DNA of 64,000 nucleotides from Alphaproteobacteria bacterium. GTDB taxonomy: Bacteria > Pseudomonadota > Alphaproteobacteria > Rickettsiales > JABCZZ01. Position 1 is the first letter of the stretch. Every line of letters starts with the position of its first letter. Positions 9,287 to 18,705 of the stretch are shown here, piece after piece. Under the pieces are notes generated by a model. It searched no databases and was not told where the DNA came from. It saw only the letters and a list, made by a program, of their open reading frames with translations. The stretch is taken from contig JABDCC010000004.1 in the NCBI GenBank assembly GCA_013288335.1, positions 1 to 64,000 of the forward strand, given 5' to 3'. Position numbers and translations under genes: made by a program.

Positions 9287-9469
9287 TTAACGATTTTCGC
9301 TACCAGTTTTTTTGAAACCTGACTGACCTGAGGAAGAAGATGAACTTCCTGCTTGGTTTTTCTGCTGATCAGCATTCTTCTGGCCCTGTTCAGCATTGCT
9401 GCGGTTCTGATTGCTACCAGTCTGGCTGCTTCCAGACTGACCACCTTTATATTGATCCTGATTAGACAT
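9287..9469 (-). CDS. small Gly/Ser/Gln-rich hydrophilic protein
   Basis: MSNQDQYKGGQSGSSQTGSNQNRSNAEQGQKNADQQKNQAGSSSSS; internal ATG preferred over the ORF-track start (RBS aggaat). Confidence 0.5.
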   Translation of the reverse strand: MSNQDQYKGGQSGSSQTGSNQNRSNAEQGQKNADQQKNQAGSSSSSSGQSGFKKTGSENR

Positions 9470-9594
9470 AACATTATTCCTTTCAAAATTGTTAACTTCA
9501 AAACAAACCCAAATCATCTTGGGTTCAGCTGGAGTATTGAGGAAACAACATCTAATTTGTAGACGACAATGAAGCCAAATTTATAAAAATCACG

Positions 9595-9786
9595 TTAAAG
9601 GCGAAATATTGCACCCAATACATACCCTGCCGCTAAAGCAATCAGAGTTGAACGTATAGGATGATTATGGATATCATTTTTCAGATGCACAGTACTATCG
9701 CGCGCCGCTTCATACAGATTGCAATCATGATGTGCGGTTTCGCAATCTGTATCTTTAAGATTTTTCTTATTCTTTGAATAAAACAT
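9595..9786 (-). CDS. DUF883/YqjD-like small C-tail-anchored protein
   Basis: C-terminal IHNHPIRSTLIALAAGYVLGAIFRL. Confidence 0.65.
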   Translation of the reverse strand: MFYSKNKKNLKDTDCETAHHDCNLYEAARDSTVHLKNDIHNHPIRSTLIALAAGYVLGAIFRL

Positions 9787-9813
9787 AAAATAGACTCCTT
9801 AAAATTATTGAGG

Positions 9814-9891
9814 TTAAATAACATGAAAAATGTAAAGTAATATAATAACAGGTATAGGAATACCAATTAGCCATAGCAGTACACCGCGCAT
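9814..9891 (-). CDS. 25-aa hydrophobic microprotein
   Basis: MRGVLLWLIGIPIPVIILLYIFHVI with RBS aggaaagag upstream; absent from the ORF track because of length. Confidence 0.45.
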   Translation of the reverse strand: MRGVLLWLIGIPIPVIILLYIFHVI

Positions 9892-10499
9892 AAAATCTCT
9901 TTCCTAATAAAATAATAAATAAGCGTTATCGCATTTAAACGACAACCACATTTGGATTATAGGGAGTGAAATATAAAAATATTGTGTGGCGCTTAAATCA
10001 TAAATATTTTTTATAAGTAAATTATGGAAACCCATTATGGGCTGCATATCTTTCTAATAAAAATATTTTTAAAATCTGCTTTGTAATATCGTTTAAGAAA
10101 GCAGGATATTGATATGAACTCTCAACAGCAAAAGCACCAAAAAACTCAAAATGACCATTATACAAATCAGGATGACAGGCCCAATAAAAATCTCTAATCC
10201 GAATCCTGAAGTAGTACCGGATAAATCGCCCTCTTCTGCACCCGAACATATTCCCATAGAAATCCCCAATCAGTCCCCAAACGTCATTTTCCCGCCTGAA
10301 AAGGCGTAAAATTAATAGCATTTAATTGCAATTCTGATGAATAAATTCATAAGCTTAACTTATGAATTCTTTATATTTATGGCAGCAGCTCATGAGGGTT
10401 TCTTTATACCCCGCTTGTTAAGGCTATACATAGGCTCGGAGTGGCTATATAATATGCTCCCACATTAAATTAACGGACTTTTTAGGTCAGGAACATAAA

Positions 10500-11228
10500 A
10501 TGCACGAGAAAAAAAATACCATTCTTATTGTGGATGACGAACCCCAAATCCGTAAAATGTTAAATATATATCTTGAAGCTTCCGATCTGAAGATCGAAGA
10601 AAGCGAAACCGGAAAACAGGCAGTGCGCATGTGCGCATCCATTAAACCGGATCTTATCCTGCTCGATCTCGGCCTGCCTGATATGGACGGCAAAGACGTA
10701 ATAACTGCTATACGCGAGTGGTCACAAGCCCCAATTATTGTACTCACTGTGCGTTCAGACGATGAAGAAATAGTGGCAGCGCTCAATATGGGTGCTGACG
10801 ATTACATCATTAAACCGTTTAATGCAGATGTTCTGATTGCGCGCATTCATGCTAATTTGCGCAAAGCTGCAATCAAAGAAGCAGGCGAGCCCGAAATCGT
10901 CAATGGCTATATACGCATGGATCTTGTGCGCCATGAAGTCTATCTCCAGGGTGAAAAGATTACACTGACACCAAAAGAATATGAACTCCTACGCTATTTT
11001 ATTATCAATCGTGGTAAAATGCTTACCCATAAGCAAATACTCAAAGAAGTCTGGGGACCAGCGCATCATGATGATTTACAATATCTGCGCGTTTATGTCG
11101 GGCAGTTGCGTGAAAAACTGGAAAATGGTACCCCTGTGCCAAAGCTGATCGTTACAGAACCAGGTGTAGGTTACCGGATGGAAGTAATCCATCAGGAAGA
11201 ACCTGTAGCCAAAGCAAAAATTGCGTAA
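10500..11228 (+). CDS. KdpE-like OmpR-family response regulator
   Basis: Receiver domain (ILIVDDEPQIRKML...DLILLDLGLPDMDG...ADDYIIKPF) plus winged helix (LTPKEYELLRYFI...VTEPGVGYRM). Confidence 0.88.
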   Translation: MHEKKNTILIVDDEPQIRKMLNIYLEASDLKIEESETGKQAVRMCASIKPDLILLDLGLPDMDGKDVITAIREWSQAPIIVLTVRSDDEEIVAALNMGADDYIIKPFNADVLIARIHANLRKAAIKEAGEPEIVNGYIRMDLVRHEVYLQGEKITLTPKEYELLRYFIINRGKMLTHKQILKEVWGPAHHDDLQYLRVYVGQLREKLENGTPVPKLIVTEPGVGYRMEVIHQEEPVAKAKIA

Positions 11229-11344
11229 TAACAAAGGCAATTTTTCTCACTAAAAGATTATTTATATAATTTTTATTTTTATGTTCCCCTCTCGGGATCG
11301 TAATTTTATGGCCGTTTGAATACCATCTGCTCATCAATTGAAAT

Positions 11345-11551
11345 TTGAAGAGAGAAGCTATGATTAATTGGATTATTACGTTTTTTGCACTTGCTATTTT
11401 GGCTGCACTTTTTGGGTTTGGCGGATTAGCGGGAACTTTTGCGGAAATCGCAAAATTCATTTCTGTGGTATTTGTCGTGCTGTTCGTGGCAAGCTTGGTT
11501 TACGGCTTAGTTACTGCGCACGACCACCATACTAATCCACCTGCTGTATAA
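11345..11551 (+). CDS. DUF1328 small membrane protein (second paralogue)
   Basis: MINWIITFFALAILAALFGFGGLAGTFAEIAKFISVVFVVLFVASLVYGL. Confidence 0.85.
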   Translation: MKREAMINWIITFFALAILAALFGFGGLAGTFAEIAKFISVVFVVLFVASLVYGLVTAHDHHTNPPAV

Positions 11552-11587
11552 ACATCCATCTCAAACTCCCACTTTGGATGTCATTTG

Positions 11588-11613
11588 GGGGATCGAAAGA
11601 TCCCCTTTTTTTT
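11588..11613 (+). terminator. intrinsic terminator
   Basis: ggggatc-gaaa-gatcccc followed by tttttttt, between convergent genes. Confidence 0.85.
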
Positions 11614-12391
11614 ATGTATAACTCTGTTCGGGAAACAAAAGGGTGAACTTTGCACCGCCGTTTGAATCATTCGTCACCGTAGCCATACCGCCTAACAAAC
11701 GCATTATTTCACGGCAAATAGCAAGGCCAAGCCCTGTGCCTGCGGATTGCTGGTCGCTTTTTACAAAGCGCGTATATTTTGAAAATATATTTTCCATATT
11801 TGCTTCTGCAATCCCTCTGCCATTGTCATACACACATATCTGAAATTTTCCCGATACATCTTTGCCATACGTAATGCGTATAGTAGAAGGATTTCCGCCG
11901 TATTTCACCGCATTATCAATTAGCAAAGAAAGTGCACGGCACACAAGCGACGCATCACTTTTTATTTTCATATCACCGGATAATGGTTCTATCGTTACAT
12001 CACTGCCCCGCAAACGATTATCTAAATTAGTGAGGCAATCTCTGAGTAGTATTCCAACATCAAACGATTCTGATCTGATTTTGACCATGCCACTTTCTAA
12101 CTTCGCCATATCAAGAATATTGGTGACAAAATTATCCAGGCGGTAAGCTTCCTGCAATGCCGTGGCAATAAGCAGTTCCTTCTTATCGAGGGTCAGCTTG
12201 TCTTTCATTCTTTCGTAGATTTCCAGAGATCCAATCATGGAAGCAAGCGGCGTTTTCAAATCATGTGACAATGAAGAAAACATCTGGCGCTGCATTTTTT
12301 CTTTTTCTTTATCAAAAGAAGTTACATTGGTCATACCAGTATTTAGTTCTTTTGATTTCATTTTATTTTTGTCCCAAAAAGATTTAGCCAC
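11612..12391 (-). CDS. KdpD-type histidine kinase core without sensor domain
   Basis: HisKA FSSLSHDLKTPLASMIGSLE; HATPase DNGRGIAEANMENIFSKYTRF...[18 protein letters not shown]; only ~35 aa precede the HisKA. Confidence 0.82.
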   Translation of the reverse strand: MAKSFWDKNKMKSKELNTGMTNVTSFDKEKEKMQRQMFSSLSHDLKTPLASMIGSLEIYERMKDKLTLDKKELLIATALQEAYRLDNFVTNILDMAKLESGMVKIRSESFDVGILLRDCLTNLDNRLRGSDVTIEPLSGDMKIKSDASLVCRALSLLIDNAVKYGGNPSTIRITYGKDVSGKFQICVYDNGRGIAEANMENIFSKYTRFVKSDQQSAGTGLGLAICREIMRLLGGMATVTNDSNGGAKFTLLFPEQSYT

Positions 12392-12430
12392 GACAAATTA
12401 TACCACAAAAGCACCAAAGAGAATGAATAA

Positions 12431-12682
12431 TTATTCTGCGGTATTATGCTTTATATCATCACCCGTATCTTTAACAGCATCACCAATTTTCTGTCCGGGC
12501 GTCCTGTCCTCTAACTGACGTGCAGCCTTATCGGGACCATTGGGCAGCTCATGAATCGCATCTCCCAATTTTTGCATACCATTTCTATCATCAGGCATCG
12601 TTAGGATGGCATATCCAATAATTACCACAAGCACGGTAACTGCTAATATAATCAATCCATTTCCTATAGTTGGTTTCGTCAT
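12431..12682 (-). CDS. small single-TM protein
   Basis: LIILAVTVLVVIIGYAIL then a charged tail; 83 aa. Confidence 0.5.
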   Translation of the reverse strand: MTKPTIGNGLIILAVTVLVVIIGYAILTMPDDRNGMQKLGDAIHELPNGPDKAARQLEDRTPGQKIGDAVKDTGDDIKHNTAE

Positions 12683-12690
12683 ATATTTTC

Positions 12691-13188
12691 CTAACTGGCT
12701 TTTTTCTCTTCTGTGTTTTCATGACAGAAAATATGTTCAACACTGGGTGCAACTTCATCAATGCGGTGGATAGCTTTAATAAGCTCTTCTGCTTTTGCAA
12801 TTTGTTCCGCCGTCGCGGGATTACCGCCCTCACCTTCTAGCCTTTGTAATTCGTCAGCAGCAAGCTTAAGCCTTTCTCGCAAGTCATTGAGCCAAGTTAT
12901 TCCGTTCTGTGATAGCTTGTAAGCCGCAGCTAACCCGCGACGATATGACTCCATCCACCGTTCTAATACTTCAATTTGATGTTTTATACCCTCTTGCTCT
13001 AATAATGTTTCGTGGCGAACTAACAGACGCTTTAACTCATTGGTCAGCGCCTCAACTTCTTCCAAAGAAGCATTGGAATTTAAGACAATATCAACTGCAT
13101 TATCTGCATTATCATTATCATGAGTGGTATCATATGTTTGAGTCTGCATAGCGATTCTCCTCATTATTTTATTAAATAAGTAAATCAC
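12691..13188 (-). CDS. coiled-coil protein of unknown function
   Basis: 165 aa, heptad-like (LEEVEALTNELKRLLVRHETLLEQEG); start possibly at the internal Met at 13152 (MQTQTYDTTH). Confidence 0.5.
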   Translation of the reverse strand: MIYLFNKIMRRIAMQTQTYDTTHDNDNADNAVDIVLNSNASLEEVEALTNELKRLLVRHETLLEQEGIKHQIEVLERWMESYRRGLAAAYKLSQNGITWLNDLRERLKLAADELQRLEGEGGNPATAEQIAKAEELIKAIHRIDEVAPSVEHIFCHENTEEKKAS

Positions 13189-13263
13189 TTTTTATGTAAG
13201 AATGTTGTCGTAGAATCTCATTTAAATATAAATAAGATATAAAAAACCCAATAAAACCCTCAG

Positions 13264-14865
13264 TTAGGACGACTTCATAAAGCTGGTAAGTTTCTTAAGT
13301 TTTTGCGCCAATATTTCAGGATGAATTGGCTTGCTCATATAATCATCCATGCCTGCCTCTAAACAACGTTCACTGTCCCCGGCAAGTGCATGGGCAGTAA
13401 CTCCCAGAATTGGCTGTCTGAATTTTTTATCATTTTCCAGCAAACGTATACGGCGAGTTGTTTCTAAACCATCCATGTCATACATCTGCACGTCCATTAA
13501 GATAGCCGCATATGGACGATTTCTGGTTTGTATCAATTCCAGGGCAGCTTCACCGGATGATACATCCTCGACTAAGAAACCCAAATTTTCAAGCATCATA
13601 GATGCTACGAGTACATTAGGTGCATAATCTTCAACTAACAGAATCGTTCCTTTTGTATCTGCTTCTATGTCATTGACGCTATTCTTTGGACCATGCAATG
13701 ATTCATCAGATAACCCTATTTTCATTGGTATCTGTAATGTAAATACAGATCCTTTATTTACACCGCTTTCTACAGAAATATCCCCATTCATCATTTGCGC
13801 AAGCGATCTACATATGGCAAGACCGAGCCCTGATCCACCAAAACGACGGGTTATCGTTTGATCCGCTTGGACAAATTTATCAAATATCAAATCAAGCTTA
13901 TCGGGTGATATACCAATACCGGTATCGGAAACAGTAATGCGTATTTGTGCTAAATCCTTACTCAGAATATCCGATGTTGCAGAAACCGTAATACCGCCTT
14001 TAGCAGTAAATTTAAGCGCATTGCTTATAAGATTAGTCAATATCTGCTGGATACGTGTTTTATCGCCTATGAATAATTGGTTGTTGGTAGAATCTTCCAA
14101 CAAGAAAGATAATGATTTTGCACCAATCTCCGCAGAAAACATATTTTGCAAATCTTTCAAAATATCCGTCATAATAAACGGGTGCTCTTCAAAATATACC
14201 TGACCTGACTCGATACGACTTAAATCAAGCAGATCATTAATTAATCTAAGCAGAAGATCCGCACTGGAAAAAAGTGTGTCGACCATTTCACGCTGCTTGG
14301 GGTCAAGATCGGTTTGTGCCAGTAACCGCGAAAGGCCAATAACCGCATTCATTGGCGTTCTGATTTCATGGCTCATAGTGGCTAGGAAATCGGTTTTTGC
14401 CTGGTTGGCTATTTCCGCTTTCTCTTTAGCGATAATAAGTTCCTGCCTCTGTCTTTCATTTTCTTTCGCCAACCGATCTCTGGTGATTGCCTCCTGCATT
14501 ATAGCAGGCAGGATTTCCAGATAAAATTGGCCTTCATCTTTCAGCGCATAATCCGCAGCACCATTTTCCAGAGCAAGTAGCGCAACCCGTTCATCACCGC
14601 TTGAGGTAAGCAAAATAATTGGCGGACAGTCAGAAACGGGAGCTAGCCGTTTCATTACTTCCATTCCATTCATGTCAGACAAGCTGTAATTAAGCAGAAC
14701 AAGATCATAGGAATGCTTTTTAAGCTTTGCTATTCCCGCCTTACCACTTTCGGCAATATCCACCGCAAAGCCAGATTTCTCCACGCGCTTCTGCAGAAGG
14801 AGCGCTAGCTCATTATCATCTTCAATATACAGTATCTTTTTTAATATATAGGACGATTGAGGCAT
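13264..14865 (-). CDS. hybrid histidine kinase (REC-HisKA-HATPase-REC)
   Basis: [59 protein letters not shown]-terminal [10 protein letters not shown]...[12 protein letters not shown]...DDYMSKPI. Confidence 0.92.
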   Translation of the reverse strand: MPQSSYILKKILYIEDDNELALLLQKRVEKSGFAVDIAESGKAGIAKLKKHSYDLVLLNYSLSDMNGMEVMKRLAPVSDCPPIILLTSSGDERVALLALENGAADYALKDEGQFYLEILPAIMQEAITRDRLAKENERQRQELIIAKEKAEIANQAKTDFLATMSHEIRTPMNAVIGLSRLLAQTDLDPKQREMVDTLFSSADLLLRLINDLLDLSRIESGQVYFEEHPFIMTDILKDLQNMFSAEIGAKSLSFLLEDSTNNQLFIGDKTRIQQILTNLISNALKFTAKGGITVSATSDILSKDLAQIRITVSDTGIGISPDKLDLIFDKFVQADQTITRRFGGSGLGLAICRSLAQMMNGDISVESGVNKGSVFTLQIPMKIGLSDESLHGPKNSVNDIEADTKGTILLVEDYAPNVLVASMMLENLGFLVEDVSSGEAALELIQTRNRPYAAILMDVQMYDMDGLETTRRIRLLENDKKFRQPILGVTAHALAGDSERCLEAGMDDYMSKPIHPEILAQKLKKLTSFMKSS

Positions 14866-15032
14866 ACATTACTGGCTGTTTGGAAGTTTGATCGCAGACA
14901 GTATAAACCATAGCGCCTTCTTGCAAAGAAACTATAAGTAGATTTACAAAAAATATAAATAGCCCATAAAGATGAGGAATGCTGTGGCCTACTGTAATTA
15001 AAAGATATTCTTACAGAGCCACAGAAATTCTC

Positions 15033-15320
15033 TTACAATTTACGAAACAAAGTGCCTATTATAAAACCAACACCAAGAGCTATAAGACTGGATTGGACGG
15101 GGTTACTGCGAATCTGTGTGCCCACCACTTCCGAGGCGTGAGTAATCTCACCGGATGCAGAATCCACTAATCCACGCACACGACGACCTGTGCGGGCCGC
15201 TACATCATGCAAATCTTCTTTTACATCATACAGAGTGTCACGGGCTTCATTTTTGATGTTGTTTGCTGAGCCTTTAATATCATTGGCGGCATTGGGGGTG
15301 TTTTCTTTTGTAGTATACAT
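15033..15320 (-). CDS. DUF883/YqjD-ElaB family protein
   Basis: Amphipathic N-terminus plus C-terminal IRSNPVQSSLIALGVGFIIGTLFRKL. Confidence 0.8.
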   Translation of the reverse strand: MYTTKENTPNAANDIKGSANNIKNEARDTLYDVKEDLHDVAARTGRRVRGLVDSASGEITHASEVVGTQIRSNPVQSSLIALGVGFIIGTLFRKL

Positions 15321-15538
15321 AGCAAAATCTCCTTAAATAATTTCGTATTAAAAATATTCGACGCCATTTCACTTTCACGGTATTCTTGTAAGGAAACTAT
15401 CTGCAAAACATTATTCCACATAAATAATAAATAAATTATTGTATTTATAGGATTTTTATTAAAAAATAGTTGTTCCATAGCGGTTTTTAATTTGTATTAT
15501 TGTCTACTAGTCACTATTCAACTTAAGGGAGCTTTGTT

Positions 15539-15967
15539 ATGAGTGAGATAAAGATTATGAGATCGTTACTATTTACTGCAATAGTAACTACATTGTTTGC
15601 TGGCACTGCTGTATATGCCGACGATCACCTTCAGGCCGTGGGATTGCAACCGGTGCAAGTAGGCGACGTAACTTATGTAACCGGCGGAATAGGCGATGAT
15701 GAGCGCAGCGCAATAGAATCAGAAAAGAATAATTATAATCTGCATATCATGAGTGCAATGAAGACCGGCGAATTCGTTAGCGACACCACTATAGTCATAC
15801 GCAATAAGCAAGGTGAAGAGTTGCTAAATACCACTTCGGGACCATTATTCTATGCTAATATTCCCGCCGGAAATTATACAGTGGAATCCACTAATGACGG
15901 TCAGACCAAGAGTCAGAAGATTGCCATTAGAAAAGGCGGATCGGCTCACGTGCATTTTGGGTGGTAA
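15539..15967 (+). CDS. periplasmic protein of unknown function
   Basis: Signal peptide LLFTAIVTTLFAGTAVYADD; small beta-rich C-terminal domain. Confidence 0.55.
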   Translation: MSEIKIMRSLLFTAIVTTLFAGTAVYADDHLQAVGLQPVQVGDVTYVTGGIGDDERSAIESEKNNYNLHIMSAMKTGEFVSDTTIVIRNKQGEELLNTTSGPLFYANIPAGNYTVESTNDGQTKSQKIAIRKGGSAHVHFGW

Positions 15968-15982
15968 ATTTATATTACTTAA

Positions 15983-16013
15983 AAAGCCCGGTATTACTTA
16001 CCGGGCTTTTTTA
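15983..16013 (+). terminator. intrinsic terminator
   Basis: aagcccggta-ttac-ttaccgggctt then a T-run. Confidence 0.8.
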
Positions 16014-16171
16014 TTGTCGCAATTCCTCATATCTTAAATAATATTCCTAGTTCAAGTACTTATCTGTTATTTATACAAACGCACTTTCTCCCATACAGAA
16101 AATTTGTTTTTTCTGGTGCACATTGCACCTGCAACTAACAAAACTATTTTTTAATCCTTACAGGAGTTATT

Positions 16172-16528
16172 ATGAAAAAACTTATTACCACTGTGGCGCT
16201 TCTTAGTGCATTTGCCCTTGCGGCCCCAGTATTTGCGCAGACGGATGTCAAAGACGATGCACAAAATGTCGAATCCGACGCGAACGCTGTCAATAAAGAC
16301 AACAGTGCACTCTCTAAAGATCAAGCAACTTTGCAGAAAAATCGTGATGCTAAAGCTGCCGATAAAGCAAATGGCAATTATGGCAAGCAAGCTGTCGACA
16401 GCGTTAAAATAGGCGCTGACCAGACAGCAATCGGTGAGAAAAAGGCTGAAAAGAGTGTGGACAAGAAAATCCTCACCCATCACCAAAAAGAGTTAAATGA
16501 AGACGCTGATGATTCAATGAATAAATAA
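16172..16528 (+). CDS. periplasmic Ala/Lys/Asp-rich protein
   Basis: Signal MKKLITTVALLSAFALAAPVFAQ; low-complexity helical body. Confidence 0.55.
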   Translation: MKKLITTVALLSAFALAAPVFAQTDVKDDAQNVESDANAVNKDNSALSKDQATLQKNRDAKAADKANGNYGKQAVDSVKIGADQTAIGEKKAEKSVDKKILTHHQKELNEDADDSMNK

Positions 16529-16546
16529 CTGCAATTATCGTCAAAC

Positions 16547-16580
16547 AAAAAACCCACCTACTTATCCGGGGTGGGTTTTT
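16547..16580. terminator. intrinsic terminator, possibly bidirectional
   Basis: aaaaacccacc...ggtgggttttt between convergent genes. Confidence 0.75.
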
Positions 16581-16603
16581 CATTGGGTTATAATTTTATA
16601 ATA

Positions 16604-17038
16604 TCAGGCAGCTATTTTCAGATTCTGATCATTTACCTTAATATCAACTTTGATATTGCCACGGGTAGCCTTAGAATAAGGGCAAATCTTGTGTGCTTCC
16701 TGAACAATCTTTTCGGCAACGTCACCCGCAACTCCCGGCAAGGTAACACTCAGCAATACATTCAGAAAAAAACCGCTATCATCTTTATTGAGCGTCACTT
16801 CCGCGTCAACGGTAACATTATCCGCAGCGACTTTCTCGGCTTTTGCCTTAACTTCCACGGCGCTACCAAAACAAGCAGCATAACCACATGCAAATAGTTG
16901 CTCAGGATTCGTTGCACCAGCTTTTGAAGCTGCGCCGGGGCTCGCCAAATCCAACTTTAAAACCCCATCATCACTTTCTACATGACCATTGCGACCCTTT
17001 ACTGCTTTCACACGAGCAGTATAAATTTTCTCACTCAT
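16604..17038 (-). CDS. ohr: organic hydroperoxide resistance protein (OsmC/Ohr)
   Basis: GATNPEQLFACGYAACFGSAVE and ...HKICPYSKATRGNI: the two conserved Ohr cysteines. Confidence 0.9.
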   Translation of the reverse strand: MSEKIYTARVKAVKGRNGHVESDDGVLKLDLASPGAASKAGATNPEQLFACGYAACFGSAVEVKAKAEKVAADNVTVDAEVTLNKDDSGFFLNVLLSVTLPGVAGDVAEKIVQEAHKICPYSKATRGNIKVDIKVNDQNLKIAA

Positions 17039-17056
17039 AACTTTCTCCTATGTTGA

Positions 17057-17317
17057 TTAATTGTCGGCTAATCCCGGATTTTCATCTTCAATATTATTGG
17101 GTTTTGCATCACTCTTTATATTATCCCATTTCTCGGGATATAAAACACGACCGTTCGTCTCAGCTGTGGCACCGCGCACACCATCGCTGGCAGCAAACCC
17201 TTCATTATAGGCACGTTGCAAATTGCCAAATTTCTTTTCGATTATCTCATCAACGGCAACCAGTGTTTCAGTATTACCGGTATTTTTATCTTGTTCATAA
17301 TATGCAACTTTACGCAT
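17057..17317 (-). CDS. hypothetical protein
   Basis: 86-aa ORF upstream of ohr on the same strand. Confidence 0.4.
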   Translation of the reverse strand: MRKVAYYEQDKNTGNTETLVAVDEIIEKKFGNLQRAYNEGFAASDGVRGATAETNGRVLYPEKWDNIKSDAKPNNIEDENPGLADN

Positions 17318-17543
17318 AACACCTCCTGATACTTAGGCTTGAGAGCTATACTAAGCACAAAACAGTAAAGCTTCCATAATATTCCAGACATTGCTCATAA
17401 AGAAATCATAAATGCGTCAGAATGAGATTCTTGGAAATAATATCACATCCTTATAATTCCGTAACCTTAAAGCATAGTCTTTTTATCCGATGTTATTCAA
17501 TCTACCTGTGAGACTAATATCAAACCATCTTAAGGAGCTTAAA

Positions 17544-17702
17544 ATGAAAAAATTTACTATAGCAACTATCAGCAAAATAGCTTTGTTCTCAGTTACTCTG
17601 GCGATACTTTCTGCTTGTTCTGCAAGCTGCCATTGCCCTACTTGCCCTAACCAAAGCCAAACACCGACGACGACTATTATTCACGAACCAAACGGCTACT
17701 AA
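17544..17702 (+). CDS. small lipoprotein
   Basis: MKKFTIATISKIALFSVTLAILSACSASCHCPTCPNQ: lipobox LSAC; RBS aaggagc. Confidence 0.5.
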   Translation: MKKFTIATISKIALFSVTLAILSACSASCHCPTCPNQSQTPTTTIIHEPNGY

Positions 17703-17744
17703 TATTTTATTAGCAGCACAATAACGCCATTTTGAAAGATTTTT

Positions 17745-17897
17745 ATGTCAACTATTTTACTCGTTATTTTGATTTTAATGCTAATTGGCGTCCTTCCGAC
17801 TTGGCCACATAGCCAAAACTGGGGTTATTATCCAAGTGGTGGTTTGGGCTTAGTTCTTATCATATTACTAATACTCATGCTAATGGGACGAATATAA
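17745..17897 (+). CDS. DUF3309-like 50-aa membrane protein
   Basis: MSTILLVILILMLIGVLPTWPHSQNWGYYPSGGLGLVLIILLILMLMGRI; not in the ORF track. Confidence 0.75.
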   Translation: MSTILLVILILMLIGVLPTWPHSQNWGYYPSGGLGLVLIILLILMLMGRI

Positions 17898-17918
17898 ATA
17901 AATAACAAGGAGATTGTC

Positions 17919-18119
17919 ATGAAAATTATAAAAATTGCGAGTGCACTGATAGTGCTGAGCAGTCTCTCTGGGTGTTATGTGGCCCCCGCCCAACCAGCGT
18001 ATGTTGCACCTGCTCCTTATCCTGGCTATTACGCTTACCCCGCCCCAGCATATTACGCAGCGCCAGTTTCCCTGGGCGTAAATGTAGGTGGTGGCGGTGG
18101 CTACTGGCGTCGTCATTAA
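17919..18119 (+). CDS. small Pro/Tyr/Ala-rich lipoprotein
   Basis: Lipobox LSGC then YVAPAQPAYVAPAPYPGYYAYPAPAYYAAP. Confidence 0.6.
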   Translation: MKIIKIASALIVLSSLSGCYVAPAQPAYVAPAPYPGYYAYPAPAYYAAPVSLGVNVGGGGGYWRRH

Positions 18120-18142
18120 ATCAATGATTGTAGGGATATAAT

Positions 18143-18700
18143 ATGAAGTCCGCACAGATTATAAAAACAGATCAGCCATTTTTGACAGACGTAAGAGAAT
18201 TGCGCGCTCAGGCACGTAAAAACATCGACGATGGCGCCATTACGCTTTCTTACCAAGGCGATGTCAAGCAAGCTATCGCAATTCTCCAGAACGTTCTTGC
18301 AACAGAGCTCGTATGTGTCTTGCGCTACACTATGAATGCTATTGCCGCCACTGGCATAGCCAGTGAAAGCGTTAAGAAAGAGTTTGAAGAGCATGCACGT
18401 GAAGAGCAGGAGCATATGAATTTAGTGGCTGAACGCATCAATCAATTAGGCGGCACTCCTAATTTAAACCCTGAAGGACTGGCATCAAGATCCGCATCAC
18501 AATATGTGGAAGCTGAAAAGCTTGTAGATATGATAAAAGAAAACCTTATTGCCGAAAGGATTGCCTGCGAGCATTATCGTGAATTGATTCGCTTCTTTGC
18601 CGACAAAGACCCGGTAACAAGAATACTGATGGAATCTATTCTCAGCAAAGAAGAAGAGCATGCAAGTGACATGCTGGATCTACTTAAAGCACATTCCTAG
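18143..18700 (+). CDS. ferritin-like / bacterioferritin-like protein
   Basis: Four-helix di-iron pattern: LATELVCVLRY...FEEHAREEQEHMN...LIAERIACEHYRELI...SKEEEHASDM. Confidence 0.8.
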   Translation: MKSAQIIKTDQPFLTDVRELRAQARKNIDDGAITLSYQGDVKQAIAILQNVLATELVCVLRYTMNAIAATGIASESVKKEFEEHAREEQEHMNLVAERINQLGGTPNLNPEGLASRSASQYVEAEKLVDMIKENLIAERIACEHYRELIRFFADKDPVTRILMESILSKEEEHASDMLDLLKAHS

Positions 18701-18705
18701 CAAGT

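Noticed and set aside
17050-17319. +strand 89-aa ORF opposite the 86-aa gene
   Set aside because: The minus-strand frame has a more natural composition and sits just upstream of ohr on the same strand; the plus frame is His/Tyr/Cys-rich shadow sequence.
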